Source of the DNA: an uncultured Albidovulum sp.
Lineage (GTDB): Bacteria > Pseudomonadota > Alphaproteobacteria > Rhodobacterales > Rhodobacteraceae
NCBI GenBank assembly: GCA_913064775.1
Contig: CAJYAD010000001.1
Location: 1 to 64,000 of the forward strand
DNA length: 64,000 bases
Reading direction: 5' to 3'
Part shown: positions 20,637 through 27,815 of the stretch, piece by piece
Layout: each line of letters starts with the position of its first letter
Numbering within the stretch: position 1 is the first letter of the stretch
The notes under the pieces: generated by a model
The model's database searches: none
Seen by the model: only the letters and a program-made list of their open reading frames with translations
What the model was told of the DNA's origin: nothing
Made by a program: the position numbers and the translations under genes

Positions 20637-21833
20637 ATGGAACGTTTCACCGGCAGTTTCACCCAGCAAGAGCCGATCCCCGAAGACGCGATCGAGGCCG
20701 CCATCGCGGTGATGCGTCACGGCAGGCTGCACCGCTACAACACCGCGCCCGGCGAGGTGCCCGAGGTCGCGCTGCTTGAGCAGGAATTCGCCGAGGCGAT
20801 GGGCGCGCGCTATGCGCTGGCGGTGGCCTCGGGGGGCTATGCGCTGGGCTGCGCGCTGCGCGCCGTGCAGGTGGCGCCGGGCGAGGCGGTGCTGACCAAT
20901 GCCTTCACCCTGGCCCCGGTGCCGGGCGCGATCGCCAGCCTTGGCGCGCGGCCGGTGTTTGTGGAAACCCTGGCCGACCTGACGATCGACATGGATCATC
21001 TGGCGGTGCAGGCGCGGGCGAGTGGCGCGCGGGTGCTGATGCTCAGCCACATGCGCGGCCATATCTGCGACATGGACCGTCTGGTCGCGCTATGCGCCGA
21101 TCTGGGGCTGACGCTGATTGAGGATTGCGCCCATACGATGGGCGCGCGCTGGCGTGGCACGCAATCGGGGCAGCATGGGGCGGTGGCCTGCTATTCGACC
21201 CAGACCTACAAGCATCTGAACTCGGGCGAGGGCGGGTTCCTGACCACCGACGACGCCGATCTGATGGCGCGGGCGGTGATGCTGTCGGGCAGTTACATGC
21301 TGTATGCGCGCCACCGCGCCGCGCCGCCGCCCGAGGCCTTCGAGGGGCTGCGCTGGACCACGCCCAACATCTCGGGGCGGATGGACAATCTGCGCGCGGC
21401 GATCCTGCGCCCGCAACTGAAGCGGCTGGACGCGCAATGCGCCGCCTGGACCGCGCGCTACCGGGGGGTCGAGGCGGGGCTGAAGGGCACGCCGGGCGTT
21501 TCGCTGATCGACCGTCCCGAGGCCGAGGACTTCGTCGGCTCTTCGTTCCAGTTCCGGCTGGACGGCTGGTCCGAGGCCAAGATCCGCAGCTATCTGGACC
21601 GCTGCGGCGCCCGGGGGGTAGAGCTGAAATGGTTCGGCGCGGCCGAGCCGTCGGGCTTCACCTCGCGCTACGACAGCTGGCATTATGCGCAGCCGGCGCC
21701 CCTGCCGGCCACCGACCGGGTGCTTGCGGGGCTGATCGACATGCGCCTGCCGCTGACTTTCAGCCTAGAGGATTGCGCCCAGATCGCGGGCATCCTGCGG
21801 GCCGAGGCCGGGGCGCTTTATCAGGCGCCCTGA
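20637..21833 (+). CDS. DegT/DnrJ/EryC1/StrS family aminotransferase
   Basis: PLP-dependent fold-type I protein of 398 residues resembling sugar aminotransferases. The PLP lysine is in TQTYKHLNSGEGGFLTT and the cofactor aspartate in LIEDCAHTMGARWRG. The substrate-side substitution pattern (VASGGYALGCALRAV, VLTNAFTLAPVPGAI) fits the family but does not name a sugar. There are no nucleotide-sugar synthesis genes nearby other than divergent glmU/glmS. It begins exactly after the HAD phosphatase stop and is followed by a hairpin repeat and convergent nlpD-like gene. It may transaminate a keto-sugar or a small keto acid; function not assigned. Confidence 0.85.
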   Translation: MERFTGSFTQQEPIPEDAIEAAIAVMRHGRLHRYNTAPGEVPEVALLEQEFAEAMGARYALAVASGGYALGCALRAVQVAPGEAVLTNAFTLAPVPGAIASLGARPVFVETLADLTIDMDHLAVQARASGARVLMLSHMRGHICDMDRLVALCADLGLTLIEDCAHTMGARWRGTQSGQHGAVACYSTQTYKHLNSGEGGFLTTDDADLMARAVMLSGSYMLYARHRAAPPPEAFEGLRWTTPNISGRMDNLRAAILRPQLKRLDAQCAAWTARYRGVEAGLKGTPGVSLIDRPEAEDFVGSSFQFRLDGWSEAKIRSYLDRCGARGVELKWFGAAEPSGFTSRYDSWHYAQPAPLPATDRVLAGLIDMRLPLTFSLEDCAQIAGILRAEAGALYQAP

Positions 21834-21849
21834 CTGGCTGGCAGACGGC

Positions 21850-21899
21850 GGCGGGGGCTCTGCCCCCTGCACCCCCGGGATATTTACACCAGAAAGAAA
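21850..21899 (-). repeat. Dispersed hairpin repeat, copy 2
   Basis: GCGGGGGCTCTGCCCCC, then TGCACCCCCGGGATATTT and ACACCAGAAAGAAA: the reverse complement of copy 1 with few changes. It lies between two convergent genes, where its hairpin could stop transcription from both sides. Confidence 0.8.
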
Positions 21900-21960
21900 C
21901 GCAATTGCGCGTGTTCCCGTCGTGCCGGGGGCTCTCCGGCTTTCGTTCGGTCCGGTCGCG

Positions 21961-23208
21961 CTATTGCAGATAGGGCATCGGGTCGACGCTGTTGAAGCCC
22001 TTGCGCACTTCGAAATGCACGAAGGAGGGGCTGCCCTTGCGCACCACCGCGATGGTCTGGCCGCGCTTGATCTTCTCGCCCTTCTTCACCTTGATATGGT
22101 CGATATTGGCATAGACCGTCAGCAGGTTGTTGGCATGACGCACAACCATCACCGGCACCCGGTCGACATCCTTGGTGATCGCCGCGACGGTGCCGCTGTC
22201 GGCGGCATGCACCGCGGTGCCCGCAGGGGCCGAGATGTCGATGCCGTCGGATTTGCCCTTCACATAGCCGCGGATGATCTTGCCTTGCACCGGCATGTCG
22301 AATTGCGCCGAAGAGGCCTTGGTGCGGTCCTTGCCCAGATCGGGCGAGGGCGGAACCTTGGGGCCGGGCCCGGCGGCGGCCGGCGGGCTGCTGGCGGGCA
22401 GCGGTCTTGAGGCCGAGGGCGGCAGCGGCACCGGCGTCAGATGCCCCGGGGGCGAGACGGCGGTGGTCGCGATCGCACCCCCTGCGGCGGCGCGGGTGCC
22501 GGCGGTGTTGGCGGCGCGCTTGGGCACCGGGATCAGCAGGATCTGGCCGACCCGCACATCGAGGTTGGAATCGAGCCCGTTCCAGTCGGCCAGCGACTTG
22601 ACCGGCACGTTGTAGAGCCGCGCGATGGAATAGGCGGTCTCGCCCGGCTGCACCTTGTGGCGCAGCGGCTGCTGGCCGGATTGGATCACCGGCTGGGTGT
22701 TGGCCGAGGACGGCGGATTTTCGCCTTGCGAGCGGTCGATCGCGTTGTTGGCAAGCGCGGTGATGTTGATCTGGCCGCTGCCGCCCACCTGATTGCCGAC
22801 CTGCGGGCCAGTGCCACCCGCCGCACCGGTGCCGGCAAAGGCGCCGGTCGCGGCCGAAGGCTCGGTCACCCGGATCGGCAGGGCAAGCACCTCGCCGTCG
22901 CGCAGCGCCACGTTCGGCGCGACGCCGTTGTAGCGCGCCAGCTCGCCCGGATTGATGCCGACGCGGTTTGCGATGCTCATCACCGTGTCGCCCTCGCGGG
23001 CCACGGCGACCTGGTAGCCGGGGTAGGAGATGATGCCGCGACTGTCGGGCTGGGGCCGCTTGGCCATCGCCTCACGTACCGCGCCCGATGTGTCGAACCC
23101 GTTGCCGTGGCTGCGCAAATCCCAGTCAAAGCCATCGGTGCAGCCGCTCAGGCCAGCGACGGCCAGGCACAGCACCAGCGGGCGGGTCAGCGAAAATCGC
23201 TTGGTCAT
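21961..23208 (-). CDS. nlpD: NlpD-like lipoprotein: two LysM domains and degenerate M23/LytM domain
   Basis: A 415-residue outer-membrane-type lipoprotein. The signal peptide ends in the lipobox LSGC (MTKRFSLTRPLVLCLAVAGL precedes it). Two LysM peptidoglycan-binding domains lie around residues 50-100 (YQVAVAREGDTVMSIANRVG) and 185-235 (HKVQPGETAYSIARLYNVP). A proline- and alanine-rich linker leads to a C-terminal M23 domain (GIDISAPAGTAVHAADSGTV, PSFVHFEVRKGFNSVDP). The zinc ligands look incomplete: SDGID replaces HxGxD, and FVHFE replaces HLHFE. It is therefore likely an amidase activator, as E. coli NlpD is, rather than an endopeptidase. It is last in the surE-pcm-nlpD order. The ATG at 23208 was preferred over an earlier one because the signal starts there. 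Confidence 0.88.
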   Translation of the reverse strand: MTKRFSLTRPLVLCLAVAGLSGCTDGFDWDLRSHGNGFDTSGAVREAMAKRPQPDSRGIISYPGYQVAVAREGDTVMSIANRVGINPGELARYNGVAPNVALRDGEVLALPIRVTEPSAATGAFAGTGAAGGTGPQVGNQVGGSGQINITALANNAIDRSQGENPPSSANTQPVIQSGQQPLRHKVQPGETAYSIARLYNVPVKSLADWNGLDSNLDVRVGQILLIPVPKRAANTAGTRAAAGGAIATTAVSPPGHLTPVPLPPSASRPLPASSPPAAAGPGPKVPPSPDLGKDRTKASSAQFDMPVQGKIIRGYVKGKSDGIDISAPAGTAVHAADSGTVAAITKDVDRVPVMVVRHANNLLTVYANIDHIKVKKGEKIKRGQTIAVVRKGSPSFVHFEVRKGFNSVDPMPYLQ

Positions 23209-23276
23209 CAATCTGCCTCTTGCCAAGGCCCGGACACTGCCGGGCCGCCTCCTTCAACACCGCCCCGCGGGCCGGC

Positions 23277-23951
23277 CTAGTCCTGTCCAAGCCCCTCGAT
23301 CAGCGGCACGAAGCGCACTGGGCGAAGCTCGTCATATTCCAGCCCGTCCTCGGTTCGGGTGACGCGGATCAGGCTTTGCACCGCGTCGGACTGCCCGACC
23401 GGCAATACCATGATACCGCCCACACGCAACTGGGCCAAGAGGGGGCCCGGGGGGTCCTCGGCCGCCGCGGTCACGAGGATGCGATCGAAGGGCGCCTGAT
23501 CGGGCAGCCCGAAGCTGCCGTCGGCGGTCATGGCGGTGATGTTGGTCAGGCCGAGCGCGTCGAAGACCTCTTGCGCTTCCTGCACCAGCCGGCGGTGACG
23601 GTCCACGGTGTAGATCCGGCGGCACAGAAGGCTGAGGACCGCGGCCTGATAGCCCGATCCGGTGCCGACCTCAAGGATCTTGTCGCGCGGGCCGACCTGC
23701 AGCGCCTGGGTCATCAGCCCGACCACCGAGGGCTGGCTGATGGTCTGGCCGCAGGCGATCGGCAGTGGCATGTCCTCATAGGCGCGGTTGGCGAAAAGGC
23801 CGCGGACAAAGGCGGCGCGGTCGATCTTTTCCATGGCCGACAGCGTGCGCGCGTCGGTCACCCCTTTTGAGCGCAGGGCATAGACGAAGCGCATCTGACG
23901 CTCTGCCAGGCTTTCGGCGCGGTCTTCGGGAAGATCGTCCTCGGCGCTCAT
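23277..23951 (-). CDS. pcm: Protein-L-isoaspartate O-methyltransferase
   Basis: Cytoplasmic SAM-dependent repair enzyme of 224 residues that methylates isoaspartyl residues in aged proteins. Family marks are [19 protein letters not shown], the SAM loop [25 protein letters not shown] and [13 protein letters not shown] with GGIMVLPVG. Its ATG overlaps the surE stop as ATGA. The pairing surE-pcm-nlpD is conserved across many proteobacteria, often with rpoS after it; here a 68-base gap and then the nlpD-like gene follow. Confidence 0.95.
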   Translation of the reverse strand: MSAEDDLPEDRAESLAERQMRFVYALRSKGVTDARTLSAMEKIDRAAFVRGLFANRAYEDMPLPIACGQTISQPSVVGLMTQALQVGPRDKILEVGTGSGYQAAVLSLLCRRIYTVDRHRRLVQEAQEVFDALGLTNITAMTADGSFGLPDQAPFDRILVTAAAEDPPGPLLAQLRVGGIMVLPVGQSDAVQSLIRVTRTEDGLEYDELRPVRFVPLIEGLGQD

Positions 23952-24745
23952 CCAGGCAACTCCGCCTCCAGCCGGGCGCGCAGATCGCCAATCAGGTCAT
24001 GCGCCGTGAGGTCCGCGCGCATCGGCGTGACCGAGATATAGCCGGCCAGGTTCGCCTCGGCATCGGTGCCGGGCGCGGTGGGCATGTGCTGCGGCCCGCC
24101 CTTGACCCACAGAAAGCGGCGGCCGGCGGGGGAATGCTGCGGCTCGACCGAAAAATGCGTGTCCTCGCGAAAGCCTTGCTGGACCACGCGGGTGCCACGC
24201 ACCCCCGCCGCGCTCACGGGCGGGAAATTCACGTTGAAGAAGGTCCGGTAGGGGCCGGCGCGCCAATCGGCGTGATCCAGCAGTGCCTGCACCACCCCGG
24301 CGCCATGCACGGCGGCGGCCTCGAACGGGTTGTCGCTGTGGTAATTGTCGGGGCCCAGGAATTGCGACAGCGCGATCGCCGGCACGCCCTGCAACGCGGC
24401 TTCCATCGCGCCGCCGATGGTGCCGGAATAAAGCGTGTTCTCGGCCGCGTTGTTGCCCCGGTTCACGCCCGACAGCACCAGATCGGGCAACTTGCCGTCC
24501 AGCACGTCATGCAATCCCGCCAGCACGCAATCGGCAGGGGAGCCTTCGGCGGCGAAGCGGCGCGGACCCAGCTCGGCGATCATCATCGGCTTGGTGTAGC
24601 TGATGCAATGGCCGACGCCGGATTGTTCAAAGGCGGGGGCGACGGTCCAGACCTCGCCGTCGCCGGCAATCCGGGTTGCGATGTCATGCAACACCATCAG
24701 CCCCGGGGCGTTGATCCCGTCGTCATTGGTGATGAGAATACGCAT
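23948..24745 (-). CDS. surE: 5'/3'-nucleotidase SurE
   Basis: Survival protein E, a metal-dependent nucleoside monophosphatase of 265 residues. The N-terminal [19 protein letters not shown] carries the metal-binding Asp pair, and [20 protein letters not shown] gives the Asn and loop ligands; [20 protein letters not shown] is also typical. It leads the stress-survival operon with pcm. The region upstream (24746-25089) holds one hairpin repeat and the end of the sRNA array, so its promoter must lie within about 260 bases of the start. Confidence 0.96.
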   Translation of the reverse strand: MRILITNDDGINAPGLMVLHDIATRIAGDGEVWTVAPAFEQSGVGHCISYTKPMMIAELGPRRFAAEGSPADCVLAGLHDVLDGKLPDLVLSGVNRGNNAAENTLYSGTIGGAMEAALQGVPAIALSQFLGPDNYHSDNPFEAAAVHGAGVVQALLDHADWRAGPYRTFFNVNFPPVSAAGVRGTRVVQQGFREDTHFSVEPQHSPAGRRFLWVKGGPQHMPTAPGTDAEANLAGYISVTPMRADLTAHDLIGDLRARLEAELPG

Positions 24746-25010
24746 GCTTCGCCCCGGTCGTTGCCTGCCCTGATTAGTTCAGGCCGACGCAGGCGTAAAC
24801 CCGTGCGCCGCAGCCGGCGCATATTTGCTTTCCATTGCGGTGTAAGGGCCGCTCTCGTGGCCTGCGGTGCACCGGGGGGCAAACCCGTCGCCATCGTCGC
24901 TCCAAGGCGCCGATGGCCGGGTCCCTGGTCCGGGCCCTATGGCGACGGCGCGCCAACGGCGATTCCGATGAGTATTTCAACCAAGATGAAGCGCAAAGAG
25001 AGGCCCTTGC
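24746..25010. other. Intergenic region upstream of surE
   Basis: No gene supported. It should contain the surE promoter on the minus strand. AGTATTTCAACCAAGATGAA (24971-24990) resembles the AT core seen in the looser hairpin repeats (compare 42789-42808 and 37078-37098), so part of this gap may be a decayed copy. Confidence 0.4.
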
Positions 25011-25059
25011 TTCTTTCTGGAGGAAATATCCTGGGGGTGCAGGGGGCAAAGCCCCCGCT
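25011..25059 (+). repeat. Dispersed hairpin repeat, copy 3
   Basis: TTCTTTCTGGAGGAAATATC, CTGGGGGTGCAGGGGGC-AAA-GCCCCCGC. It has the same layout as copy 1. It lies between the end of the sRNA array and surE. Confidence 0.8.
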
Positions 25060-25087
25060 ACCGAGCCGCAACAGCCCTGCCATGAAA

Positions 25088-25175
25088 ATGAAAAAGCGGC
25101 GGTGCCAGGGAGGAGGAGAGGCACCGCCGCGAGATACGATCGACCCAGGGAGGAGGAGAGGGTCTTTCGTAATCG
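25088..25175 (-). ncRNA. CcsR-like small RNA, unit 4 (last transcribed)
   Basis: Two hairpins share the same loop, read on the plus strand as AGGGAGGAGGAGA, so the RNA loop is UCUCCUCCUCCCU, an anti-Shine-Dalgarno-type sequence. Hairpin 25136-25170 has a GACCC/GGGTC stem extended by ACGA/TCGT. Hairpin 25096-25130 has an 11-base stem GCGGCGGTGCC/GGCACCGCCGC and is followed on the minus strand by TTTTT, which ends the array. CcsR RNAs of R. sphaeroides have this two-hairpin CCUCCUCCC design and are processed from a ccaF1 co-transcript; the ends given are approximate. Confidence 0.85.
25090..25130 (-). terminator. Terminator of the ccaF1-CcsR transcript
   Basis: The second hairpin of CcsR unit 4 (25096-25130) is followed on the minus strand by TTTTT (25095-25091), then CATTTTC. 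The hairpin thus doubles as a Rho-independent terminator for the whole array. Confidence 0.8.
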
Positions 25176-25199
25176 TTCAGGACCCGATGGATCCCGTAT

Positions 25200-25285
25200 G
25201 AGGGTGCGGCGATGCCAGGGAGGAGGAGAGGCATCGCCGCGAGATACGATCGGCCCAGGGAGGAGGAGAGGGCCTTTCGTAAACC
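25200..25285 (-). ncRNA. CcsR-like small RNA, unit 3
   Basis: It has the same two-hairpin design. Hairpin 25246-25280 pairs GGCCC with GGGCC, where units 2 and 4 have GACCC/GGGTC. Hairpin 25206-25240 pairs GCGGCGATGCC with GGCATCGCCGC, where units 2 and 4 have GGTGCC/GGCACC. Both sides change together while the AGGGAGGAGGAGA loop stays fixed, which is strong evidence for conserved RNA structure. Ends are approximate. Confidence 0.85.
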
Positions 25286-25309
25286 GTTCAGGATCCGAAG
25301 ATCCCGTAT

Positions 25310-25395
25310 GAAGGTGCGGCGGTGCCAGGGAGGAGGAGAGGCACCGCCGCGAGATACGATCGACCCAGGGAGGAGGAGAGGGTCTTTCGTAACTG
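25310..25395 (-). ncRNA. CcsR-like small RNA, unit 2
   Basis: Hairpin 25356-25390 (ACGA-GACCC/GGGTC-TCGT) and hairpin 25316-25350 (GCGGCGGTGCC/GGCACCGCCGC) both present the fixed CCUCCUCCC loop. It is nearly identical to unit 4, suggesting recent tandem duplication. GGATC-CGAA-GATCC (25290-25304) lies between this unit and unit 3 and may be a processing spacer. Ends are approximate. Confidence 0.85.
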
Positions 25396-25431
25396 ACAGG
25401 GCGGGCGCTTTCGGGCGCGGGCCCCGGGAAG

Positions 25432-25515
25432 AAAGATGCGGCGGCATCAGGGAGGAGGAGAGATGCCGCCGCGAGATCTGGAAGGCTCAGGGAGGAGGAG
25501 AGAGCCTTCCAAGGA
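25432..25515 (-). ncRNA. CcsR-like small RNA, unit 1 (first transcribed)
   Basis: Hairpin 25480-25510 (GGAAGGCTC/GAGCCTTCC) and hairpin 25438-25472 (GCGGCGGCATC/GATGCCGCCGC) both carry the AGGGAGGAGGAGA loop. Its stem sequences differ most from the other units while the structure is kept. It starts only a few bases after the DUF1127 stop codon (25522), so it would be cut from the same transcript. Ends are approximate. Confidence 0.85.
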
Positions 25516-25521
25516 ACCTCA

Positions 25522-25740
25522 TTAAACTTTGTTTGCTGCCTCCAGCGCGATCCGCTTGATCATCGAACGGTGCAGGCCCAGGTCCGCGAGGTCGCGGTCG
25601 CTCAGCGCACGCAGTTCGGTCAGCGTGGTGCGGTAGATCCGGCGGCGCTCCAGCGCGGCGCCGAGTTGGGATTTCAGAAGGCCCAGCCGCCCGTTACGGG
25701 CGTTGCCGGCCACATGGGTCATGCTCAGACTTGCCATCAT
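25522..25740 (-). CDS. ccaF1: DUF1127 small arginine-rich protein, CcaF1-like
   Basis: A 72-residue basic protein. The N-terminal 30 residues are unremarkable; the C-terminal DUF1127 domain reads RRIYRTTLTELRALSDRDLA and continues LGLHRSMIKRIALEAA. In R. sphaeroides the equivalent protein (CcaF1) lies directly upstream of four CcsR sRNAs, is an RNA-binding protein and is made under RpoHI/RpoHII control. The same layout is seen here. The ATG at 25740 is followed at once by a second ATG at 25737; either could be used. It is transcribed from the promoter at 25776-25803. Confidence 0.88.
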   Translation of the reverse strand: MMASLSMTHVAGNARNGRLGLLKSQLGAALERRRIYRTTLTELRALSDRDLADLGLHRSMIKRIALEAANKV

Positions 25741-25775
25741 TTCGTCTTTCGATTTGTGTTCGCGTCGTTGGGTTC

Positions 25776-25803
25776 AAAATAGGGGCTCGCTGCGGATGCA
25801 CAA
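25776..25803 (-). promoter_or_regulatory. Candidate RpoH-type promoter of ccaF1-CcsR
   Basis: On the minus strand TTGTGC (25803-25798) is followed after 16 bases by TATTTT (25781-25776), preceded by CCCC. The CCCCTATTTT form resembles heat-shock-sigma -10 elements of Rhodobacter. It lies about 35 bases before the start codon. Promoter class is inferred from the known regulation of the R. sphaeroides locus. Confidence 0.55.
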
Positions 25804-25977
25804 TCCCGCCGTTGCGAAATGCTGCCATGCAGCAAGTGCATAACTGTTGCTGACCTATTTGGCGCCAACTTTTCTGCGCTCTTGCGTATTTTCGCGCCAC
25901 TTTGGGGATGCGACCCTTGCCCTCGCGGCAAAACAAGACATGGTATGCGCTGCTTGGAATGTGAAAGGAAGCCAGTC

Positions 25978-27096
25978 ATGGCGGTCACCCGCGAAGCCGT
26001 GCTCGAAGCACTCAAGGCCTTGTCTTTTCCGGATGGCAGCAATCCGGTGTCGCGCGATCTGGTGCGTGCGTTGACAGTGGACGGGGCCAATGTCCGATTC
26101 GTTTTTGAGGCCCCCAGCGCCGAGGCGGCACGCGCGATGGAATCGCTGCGCGAAATCGCCGAGAAGCAGGTCGCGCAACTGCCCGGGGTGGAAAAGGTCA
26201 CCGTCGCCCTGACCGCGCCCACGGCGCCGGCCGGGCAATCGGCCGCCGGTGGTGCGGGCGGTGGCACGGCCGGTGGCGCGGGCGCGCCGCCCACCTTGCG
26301 GGTCGGCGGTCACCCCACCCCGCAAGAGGGCGGTCCGAAGGCGGTGCCCGGGGTCGACCGCATCCTGGTGATCGCTTCGGGCAAGGGCGGGGTCGGCAAA
26401 TCCACGGTCTCGGCCAATCTGGCGGTCGCGCTGGCGCGGCAGGGGCGGCGCGTGGGCCTGCTCGATGCCGATATCTACGGCCCCTCGCAGCCGCGCATGA
26501 TGGGGGTCAGCGCGCGCCCGGAATCGCCTGATGGCGAGACCATCGTGCCGTTGACGGCCCATGGCGTGACGATGATGTCGATCGGGCTGATGGTGGCGCC
26601 GGAAACCGCGCTGGTCTGGCGCGGGCCGATGCTGATGGGGGCGTTGCAGCAGCTGCTGAACAAGGTGCAATGGGGCGAGCTGGACGTGATGATCATCGAT
26701 CTTCCGCCCGGCACCGGCGACGTGCAGCTGACGCTGGGCCAGCGCACCATCATGACCGGGGCGATCGTCGTGTCGACCCCGCAGGATGTGGCGCTTCTGG
26801 ATGCGCGCAAGGCGATCGACATGTTCGACAAGCTGAAGACCCCGATTCTGGGCCTGATCGAGAACATGTCCACCTATGTCTGCCCCAACTGCGGCCATGA
26901 AGAGCACCTCTTTGGTCATGGCGGCGTCGCGGCCGAGGCGAAGAAGATGGGCGTGCCGCTTCTGGCGGAACTGCCGCTTAGCCTCGATGTGCGCGTCGCG
27001 GGCGATGCCGGCGCGCCGGTGGCGACGGGCGAGGGGCCGGCGGCCGACGCCTATATGGCGCTGGCGAAGCGGCTGATCGACGAAGGCAAGGCCTGA
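25978..27096 (+). CDS. mrp: Mrp/ApbC family P-loop ATPase, iron-sulfur cluster carrier
   Basis: A 372-residue cytoplasmic ATPase that carries and transfers Fe-S clusters. An N-terminal MIP18/DUF59 domain (VLEALKALSFPDGSNPVSRD) is joined by a Gly/Ala linker (about 85-105) to a MinD-like ATPase: deviant Walker A ASGKGGVGKSTVSANLAVAL, LLDADIYGPSQPRMMG, IDLPPGTGDVQLTL, and the cluster-binding pair in YVCPNCGHEEHLFG. It is divergent from ccaF1 and followed by a strong terminator at 27140-27176, so it seems monocistronic. Confidence 0.95.
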   Translation: MAVTREAVLEALKALSFPDGSNPVSRDLVRALTVDGANVRFVFEAPSAEAARAMESLREIAEKQVAQLPGVEKVTVALTAPTAPAGQSAAGGAGGGTAGGAGAPPTLRVGGHPTPQEGGPKAVPGVDRILVIASGKGGVGKSTVSANLAVALARQGRRVGLLDADIYGPSQPRMMGVSARPESPDGETIVPLTAHGVTMMSIGLMVAPETALVWRGPMLMGALQQLLNKVQWGELDVMIIDLPPGTGDVQLTLGQRTIMTGAIVVSTPQDVALLDARKAIDMFDKLKTPILGLIENMSTYVCPNCGHEEHLFGHGGVAAEAKKMGVPLLAELPLSLDVRVAGDAGAPVATGEGPAADAYMALAKRLIDEGKA

Positions 27097-27139
27097 CCGA
27101 AGCCGCAGCAGCGGCCGTGCCGGTGCGAATGATGTTCCG

Positions 27140-27176
27140 AAAGACCCCCGGCGGGCCATCGCCGGGGGTCTTTCCA
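27140..27176 (+). terminator. Rho-independent terminator of mrp
   Basis: AAAGACCCCCGGCG (27140-27153) and CGCCGGGGGTCTTT (27160-27173) are perfect 14-base complements around a GGCCAT loop. The symmetric A/T flanks would allow function in both directions. Confidence 0.9.
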
Positions 27177-27561
27177 TCTTCGGCGGGGCGCGGGAAATCA
27201 TGGGAGCGGCCGGTTTCTGGCCGCGCTTTCGGGTCTGATGTCCGAATCAATGCGCCGTGATGGCCTGTGTTTTCTGGACATTCACCTGTGAATACCAAAA
27301 ATGAGATCATAGGAATTTTTGCTCAGCCTGTGGCAAATTGGCAATAATCCGAAATCTGCTGGGAATTTATGGAACTTGCGGGGGTGGGCCTGATTTTCCC
27401 ACATGTTGTGGGTATATTTTTCAGGTACACCATTGGTGCGCCATAATTTTCACTTTCTGGTGATGCCTGGGCCTGGGTGCGAGGGCGCACCTGCTTGTCA
27501 CGGGCTTGTTTGGGGTAGAAAACCATTGCGTACCATGAAGTCCCATGGCATCCCTAATGAC
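27177..27561. other. AT-rich region upstream of the dcw cluster
   Basis: This stretch is clearly less GC-rich than its surroundings and has no convincing gene. It contains GTGGG (27384-27388), CCCAC (27398-27402) and GTGGG (27408-27412). MraZ binds spaced GTGGG repeats in other bacteria, so these are candidate autoregulatory sites, although one is inverted and the spacing (14 and 10) is not the classical uniform 10. Possible promoters are TTTTCA with CATAAT at about 27419 and 27443 (18-base spacer) or TTGTTT with TACCAT at 27506 and 27531 (19-base spacer); I cannot choose. Confidence 0.4.
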
Positions 27562-27768
27562 ACGATGAGACGGCCAATAGATGGGGCGCTCTAGACCCCG
27601 AAAAAAGGCAACCAAGCAGGTTTCATACAGGCAGCCGCTTTCATCGAACTGAAGAGATCCGGCGCGCAAGCGAGCAGACATCCCCCCAGGTGGCGTGCGC
27701 AGCCGGACAACCCAGAGATGGGACGAGGGCGGCGGATCGGGCGGTGGCAGCGGCCCGACCGCCGTTTT
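27562..27768 (+). ncRNA. UpsM-like sRNA from the mraZ 5' leader
   Basis: In R. sphaeroides an abundant sRNA of about 200 nt, UpsM, arises from the 5' leader of mraZ by termination before the first gene. The same position here ends in a clear terminator (27731-27768), 47 bases before mraZ. The 3' end is supported by that hairpin. The 5' end is not: I placed it to give a length near that of UpsM, consistent with a weak CCTAAT -10 at 27553-27558. Sequence identity to UpsM could not be checked. Confidence 0.5.
27731..27768 (+). terminator. Leader terminator (attenuator) before mraZ
   Basis: GGCGGATCGGGC (27731-27742) pairs with GCCCGACCGCC (27753-27763), with one bulged A, and is followed by GTTTTCC. 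It lies inside the transcript leading to the whole dcw cluster, so only read-through polymerases reach mraZ. Confidence 0.8.
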
Positions 27769-27815
27769 CCGTTCTGCGGGGACCGGGTCGGCATAATTTG
27801 AAGGGGCGCGAGCAG

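Noticed and set aside
24835-25447. Open frames across the sRNA array
   Set aside because: They arise from the tandem repeat itself; their translated sequence just repeats the hairpins and changes frame between units.
25096-25510. CRISPR-like periodic repeats
   Set aside because: The constant part is a 13-base loop flanked by stems that change in complementary ways. Spacing alternates near 40 bases and 70 or more bases, there are no unique spacers of constant length and no cas genes. The CcsR sRNA explanation fits better.
27403-27681. Short open frames in the AT-rich region before mraZ
   Set aside because: They overlap each other on both strands, lack start signals and lie in the proposed leader and promoter region.
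27690-27815. Longer MraZ starting at 27690
   Set aside because: The extra 42 codons run through the leader terminator and show no similarity to MraZ. The family starts at the GTG at 27816.
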